The notes below the pieces were generated by a model, which saw only the letters and a list, made by a program, of their open reading frames with translations, was not told the DNA's origin and searched no databases. This document shows, piece after piece, positions 54,791 to 57,669 of a stretch of DNA of 57,669 nucleotides (position 1 is the first letter of the stretch; the number at the start of each line of letters is the position of its first letter). Origin of the DNA: SAR324 cluster bacterium (GTDB lineage Bacteria > SAR324 > NAC60-12); assembly GCA_015231885.1 (NCBI GenBank), contig JADGAT010000007.1, positions 36,612-94,280 on the forward strand. The letters are read 5' to 3'. The position numbers were made by a program, and so were the translations under genes.

Positions 54791-57292
54791 TTATTCTTTT
54801 GGGGCGATCAGTGTCTCAAGTGCATTATCTTCCAAGCTGGACTCTATGCTCTGGTCTAAATCAGCAAAGATATCAAATTGTCCTTCAAGGGTGATTTGAG
54901 TATTATGGCGTCCTGCCTCCATATATTGATCTGAGGCACCCCCACTATCAATAAAAAACGCAAAGCTGTGACCACCGTGATATTCGTTTTTTGCATGAGT
55001 TCTGCCGTGGGAAAGATAAGTATCGGAGCCCTCTAAATCCACGAGCAGGGAAAAACCGTTATGATTTGCTGCAGGCTGTGCAAATCCCCAATTCATAGTA
55101 TCATACGTATCATTGCCAGAATAATCAATTAATACAGCGCTTCCCAGATCCCAGGCTGCTCCCTGCATTGCTCCAATTTTTCCAATATAGTGGTCATTGC
55201 CACCGTCATCGATCAACACTCCTGCAGCAGAATGTGCTGAAAATCCCTGGCTGTAGCGCGACCCAATATAGTAATCGGGTTCTTGTCCACTATTTTTTAG
55301 AATTCCCAATCCAAAGAAATACCCACCTCCTTGAGAAAAATTACCTGCCTGAAATCGGTCACTTCCATTGGAGTCCAACAATATCCCGACTCCTCCAGAA
55401 GCATATTCTCGAAAACCTATCCCATACCCTTGAGAAGATCCGTGGAAGATTCCTTCCACATGATAGGTGCTTTTGTGTTTGCCAGTTGCATAGTATTGGT
55501 CATTTCCTTCATTGTCCAACAGCAGACCAATACCTTTGGGAGCACCGACTCCTTGTGCAAATAAATGGGAGCTGTAAGAATCATTGCCCCTCAAATCAAC
55601 CAATAGACCACTGCCCCATAATCCAAAACCCTGATTGTATTCCTGTCCATGATACCGATCGTCTCCTTCCAGGTCAATCAAAGTGCCTGTTCCCATTAAA
55701 CTGCTGCCCTGGGCCAGCTGGGTACCGGTGTACACATCATGACCTGATACATCGATCAAAATCCCGCTTCCCAGCATGCCGCTGCCCTGAGCCAGAGAAC
55801 TGGTTGCAGAATAAGTGTCATGTCCTTCGAGGTCAATCAAAACCGCAATGGGCGTGTTTTTGTTTCTCGCACTTCCTGCATTGTTTGCATAAAAATCGTT
55901 TCCTCCGATATCAATAATAATTGCTGCATCACGTTGATATTGTGTTGCACCCGGCCCCCCTATGATCAACTTTCCTGCTTTGGTGGCTTGAACAAGTTTG
56001 ATATCTCCGCTGAGTTTTGACGTGTCACCAGGTGGAGTGTTCCAATCCTTTGAGCGCAGCACATGAGTTAGGGTGTTGAGCCATTCTTTATCAGCAAGAT
56101 GATTCAAGACATAGCCTGATTGTAACAAGGCAGTGAAATTCACCCGATGAGAAAGCCTGAGGACCTTCAACATTTTTTTCAACAAGGGAGTTGAGGTTTG
56201 ATAGTCCAGGTAATAATGTTGAGCAAATTTGTCTGTAACCGCTGGTAAATATTCGTAGAGAAAATCTATTTCTTTTTTTGATAATTGATCAAATGCTTCA
56301 TTGCGTAGACCATGTGCGATTTCCACAATTTCCACAATGTAGGATAAATGATCATCCAGTTCATTAGTTTTTGGTACTGTGGGGATATTGTCAGGAATAC
56401 CGGATGCATCTATGATATTAGCTGCTGCCGCAATTAATTTTGGAAAGCTGGGTATTTGTCCATGCAGGGTTGCTTCCAAATCATTTACTAAATCTTCTGC
56501 AATTTTAGGAAGTTTGAGAGGGTCCCGGTGAATGTATCGAAATACTTTAAGCCGGAATCCATCGTCCCACCATTCATCGTTGTCGTACCGTTCCAATAAA
56601 TCTTGATAAGCTCCTTCTAACTCAAATCGACTCATCAATTTTTTTGATAGCTCGATATAAGGAGCTGTATAGTTTTCGTATTTAGGAAGCAGCTCGGAGT
56701 TACGTGGAGGCGCCTGACTGAGTCGGTATGGCTTTGTACCCAGCCTGGGTGTAAATTTTCGAATGGCCGGCTGTTTAATGATGCCTAATTTCAGTGTTTC
56801 TCCTGGTTTTTGCGTCTCAATCAATTCAGAAATAGTATCAGGCGAAAGCTCTTTATCAGGAATTTTTTTGGCATCCCGCTCCCCTGTCATCAAGGTTTCG
56901 ATCCGGAAAATTTTGAGCCGTAACGGGTCACCAATTTTTTTCTTCTGGGTGATATAGCTTTTGAATTGTTGAGTGATTTTATCCTTGGGGGATTGGTGAA
57001 GGGCCTGTTGGTCGTATTGCAAAATAATGTCTCCCGGTTTTATGCCCGCTTTTTCCGCTGCTGTCCCATGAAGCGTTTTGATGACTCGAATGCCTTTTTC
57101 AGGAGAGGAAGCCGAGTCTTTACGAAACTCTACTGTTTCGTAGCCAATTCCTAAAAATGGTTTGGTTTTGTAGAGTTCTGCTGAAGAATCTTTTTTTGTG
57201 GTAATGTCTTCTGCTTTCTCTGTTTCTGGAATGGAGACTTGGCAGGAAATGGTAAAGACGAGAATAAATACAATTATTATAAAGTGGTGCAC
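54791..57292 (-). CDS. Predicted lipoprotein: PDZ domain plus twelve D-x-x-G-x-D-x-Y repeats
   Basis: 833 residues from the GTG at 57290-57292, with no other suitable start found. The N-terminus (FIIIVFILVFTISC) is a signal peptide ending in a near-lipobox. A PDZ domain covers about 43-130 (LGIGYETVEF...GTAAEKAGIKPGDIILQYD). The middle (about 190-455) is helical and unrecognised. Residues about 458-795 hold twelve units of about 25-35 residues with the core [IVL]-D-x-x-G-x-D-x-[YF], many followed by A/S-Q-G and G-x-G-x-L. The motif suggests a calcium-binding beta solenoid, but I know no named family for it. No protease triad was seen. Confidence 0.85.
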   Translation of the reverse strand: MHHFIIIVFILVFTISCQVSIPETEKAEDITTKKDSSAELYKTKPFLGIGYETVEFRKDSASSPEKGIRVIKTLHGTAAEKAGIKPGDIILQYDQQALHQSPKDKITQQFKSYITQKKKIGDPLRLKIFRIETLMTGERDAKKIPDKELSPDTISELIETQKPGETLKLGIIKQPAIRKFTPRLGTKPYRLSQAPPRNSELLPKYENYTAPYIELSKKLMSRFELEGAYQDLLERYDNDEWWDDGFRLKVFRYIHRDPLKLPKIAEDLVNDLEATLHGQIPSFPKLIAAAANIIDASGIPDNIPTVPKTNELDDHLSYIVEIVEIAHGLRNEAFDQLSKKEIDFLYEYLPAVTDKFAQHYYLDYQTSTPLLKKMLKVLRLSHRVNFTALLQSGYVLNHLADKEWLNTLTHVLRSKDWNTPPGDTSKLSGDIKLVQATKAGKLIIGGPGATQYQRDAAIIIDIGGNDFYANNAGSARNKNTPIAVLIDLEGHDTYSATSSLAQGSGMLGSGILIDVSGHDVYTGTQLAQGSSLMGTGTLIDLEGDDRYHGQEYNQGFGLWGSGLLVDLRGNDSYSSHLFAQGVGAPKGIGLLLDNEGNDQYYATGKHKSTYHVEGIFHGSSQGYGIGFREYASGGVGILLDSNGSDRFQAGNFSQGGGYFFGLGILKNSGQEPDYYIGSRYSQGFSAHSAAGVLIDDGGNDHYIGKIGAMQGAAWDLGSAVLIDYSGNDTYDTMNWGFAQPAANHNGFSLLVDLEGSDTYLSHGRTHAKNEYHGGHSFAFFIDSGGASDQYMEAGRHNTQITLEGQFDIFADLDQSIESSLEDNALETLIAPKE
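54905..55920 (-). repeat. Twelve tandem acidic D-x-x-G-x-D-x-Y repeats
   Basis: The units read IDIGGNDFY, IDLEGHDTY, IDVSGHDVY, IDLEGDDRY, VDLRGNDSY, LDNEGNDQY, LDSNGSDRF, a degenerate QEPDYY, IDDGGNDHY, IDYSGNDTY, VDLEGSDTY and IDSGGASDQY. Aspartates at positions 2 and 7 of each core are nearly invariant. The separation varies by a few residues. Confidence 0.9.
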
Positions 57293-57669
57293 ATTAGGGA
57301 TAATTCTGGATGGTTAGCAATATTAGATTTGATTTTCTACAGCTATAGCAAACGATGCATGGTTAATCAATGCAAGATTTATTCAAGAATCTCATTTGTG
57401 CATAGAAAGTTATTCACTTCCGGGTTGGCATAGCGAAAGTTGTATTGTCAAAATGAGTGACCTGTGGTAATTTTATGACCTTTAGGAATCAGTCTGCAAT
57501 ATGATACATTACATTCTGCACAAGTTAGAATTCATTACCCCAATTCACTACCTCATAAGTTTAGCCGCAAAGCCACGCGAAAAAAAGCAAAAAAATTATG
57601 ATTTAACGTAGTGCCCTCTTTACTCTAAGTAGTTGAAGGTTTGACAATAAATACACCAGTTCCATTGAG
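57293..57669 (+). other. Right-end intergenic region
   Basis: These 377 AT-rich bases have no coding frame I would support. They contain no tRNA-like element. A TTGACA hexamer near 57641 could belong to a promoter outside the window. Confidence 0.5.

Noticed and set aside
1..57669. tRNA and rRNA genes
   Set aside because: No sequence with the T-loop GGTTCGAATCC pattern and paired acceptor stem was recognised, although this was a by-eye search and cannot exclude one.

Overview
The window (57.7 kb, AT-rich) comes from the chromosome of a diderm (Gram-negative) bacterium with a proteobacterium-like gene set. The signs are lpxD (lipid A), lspA and many lipoboxes, a LolC/E-type permease, HslVU, a homodimeric AceE-type pyruvate dehydrogenase and an HrcA/CIRCE heat-shock operon. 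No rRNA or tRNA was found, so the lineage is open; a SAR324/deltaproteobacterium-like organism is only a guess. TGA serves as an ordinary stop in many genes here.

Layout. 1-7437 (-): a giant secreted subtilisin-like protease, cut by the left edge, with Calx-beta-like repeats and a Ser/Gly/Thr heptapeptide tail. 7.6-13.7 kb (-): hrcA-grpE-dnaK-dnaJ plus a quinone oxidoreductase, behind a sigma70-type promoter that abuts a perfect CIRCE operator. 13.8-16.4 kb (-): two membrane proteins, one BatA-like. 16.5-22.2 kb: a small ORF, thiamine pyrophosphokinase, TrkH, nicotinate phosphoribosyltransferase, glyoxalase I, a STAS protein and an HTH regulator. 22.3-30.1 kb: an accessory surface block of four predicted lipoproteins followed by a secreted protein with four DM9-like repeats. 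Three of the lipoproteins share a recurring domain of about 100 residues with two cysteines. 30.2-33.8 kb: lpxD, a Bacteroidetes-type purM and an M23 peptidase. 34.2-42.0 kb (+): larC-hslV-hslU-udg-hisS-lspA-TPR membrane protein. 42.2-48.9 kb (+): lpdA-aceE-aceF and a short-chain dehydrogenase. 49.0-50.0 kb (+): a small ORF and a DsbA/FrnE-like oxidoreductase. 50.1-54.8 kb (+): alaS, a LolC/E-type permease and a J-domain protein. 54.8-57.3 kb (-): a PDZ lipoprotein with twelve short D-x-x-G-x-D-x-Y repeats.

The most striking observation is at 49322-49951. The FrnE/DsbA-like gene has an in-frame TGA exactly where the first cysteine of the catalytic C-P-W-C should be. A Shine-Dalgarno-led ATG lies upstream, the frame stays open and conserved downstream, and a hairpin that fits the bacterial SECIS pattern begins just after the TGA. 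It is best read as a selenoprotein (U-P-W-C). A normal gene caller would start it at the GTG at 49388 and lose the active site.

How the genes fit together: most of the window is housekeeping (protein quality control, translation, pyruvate oxidation, envelope assembly). It is interrupted by cell-surface genes rich in repeats and Thr/Ser linkers, which look like a lineage-specific surface repertoire.
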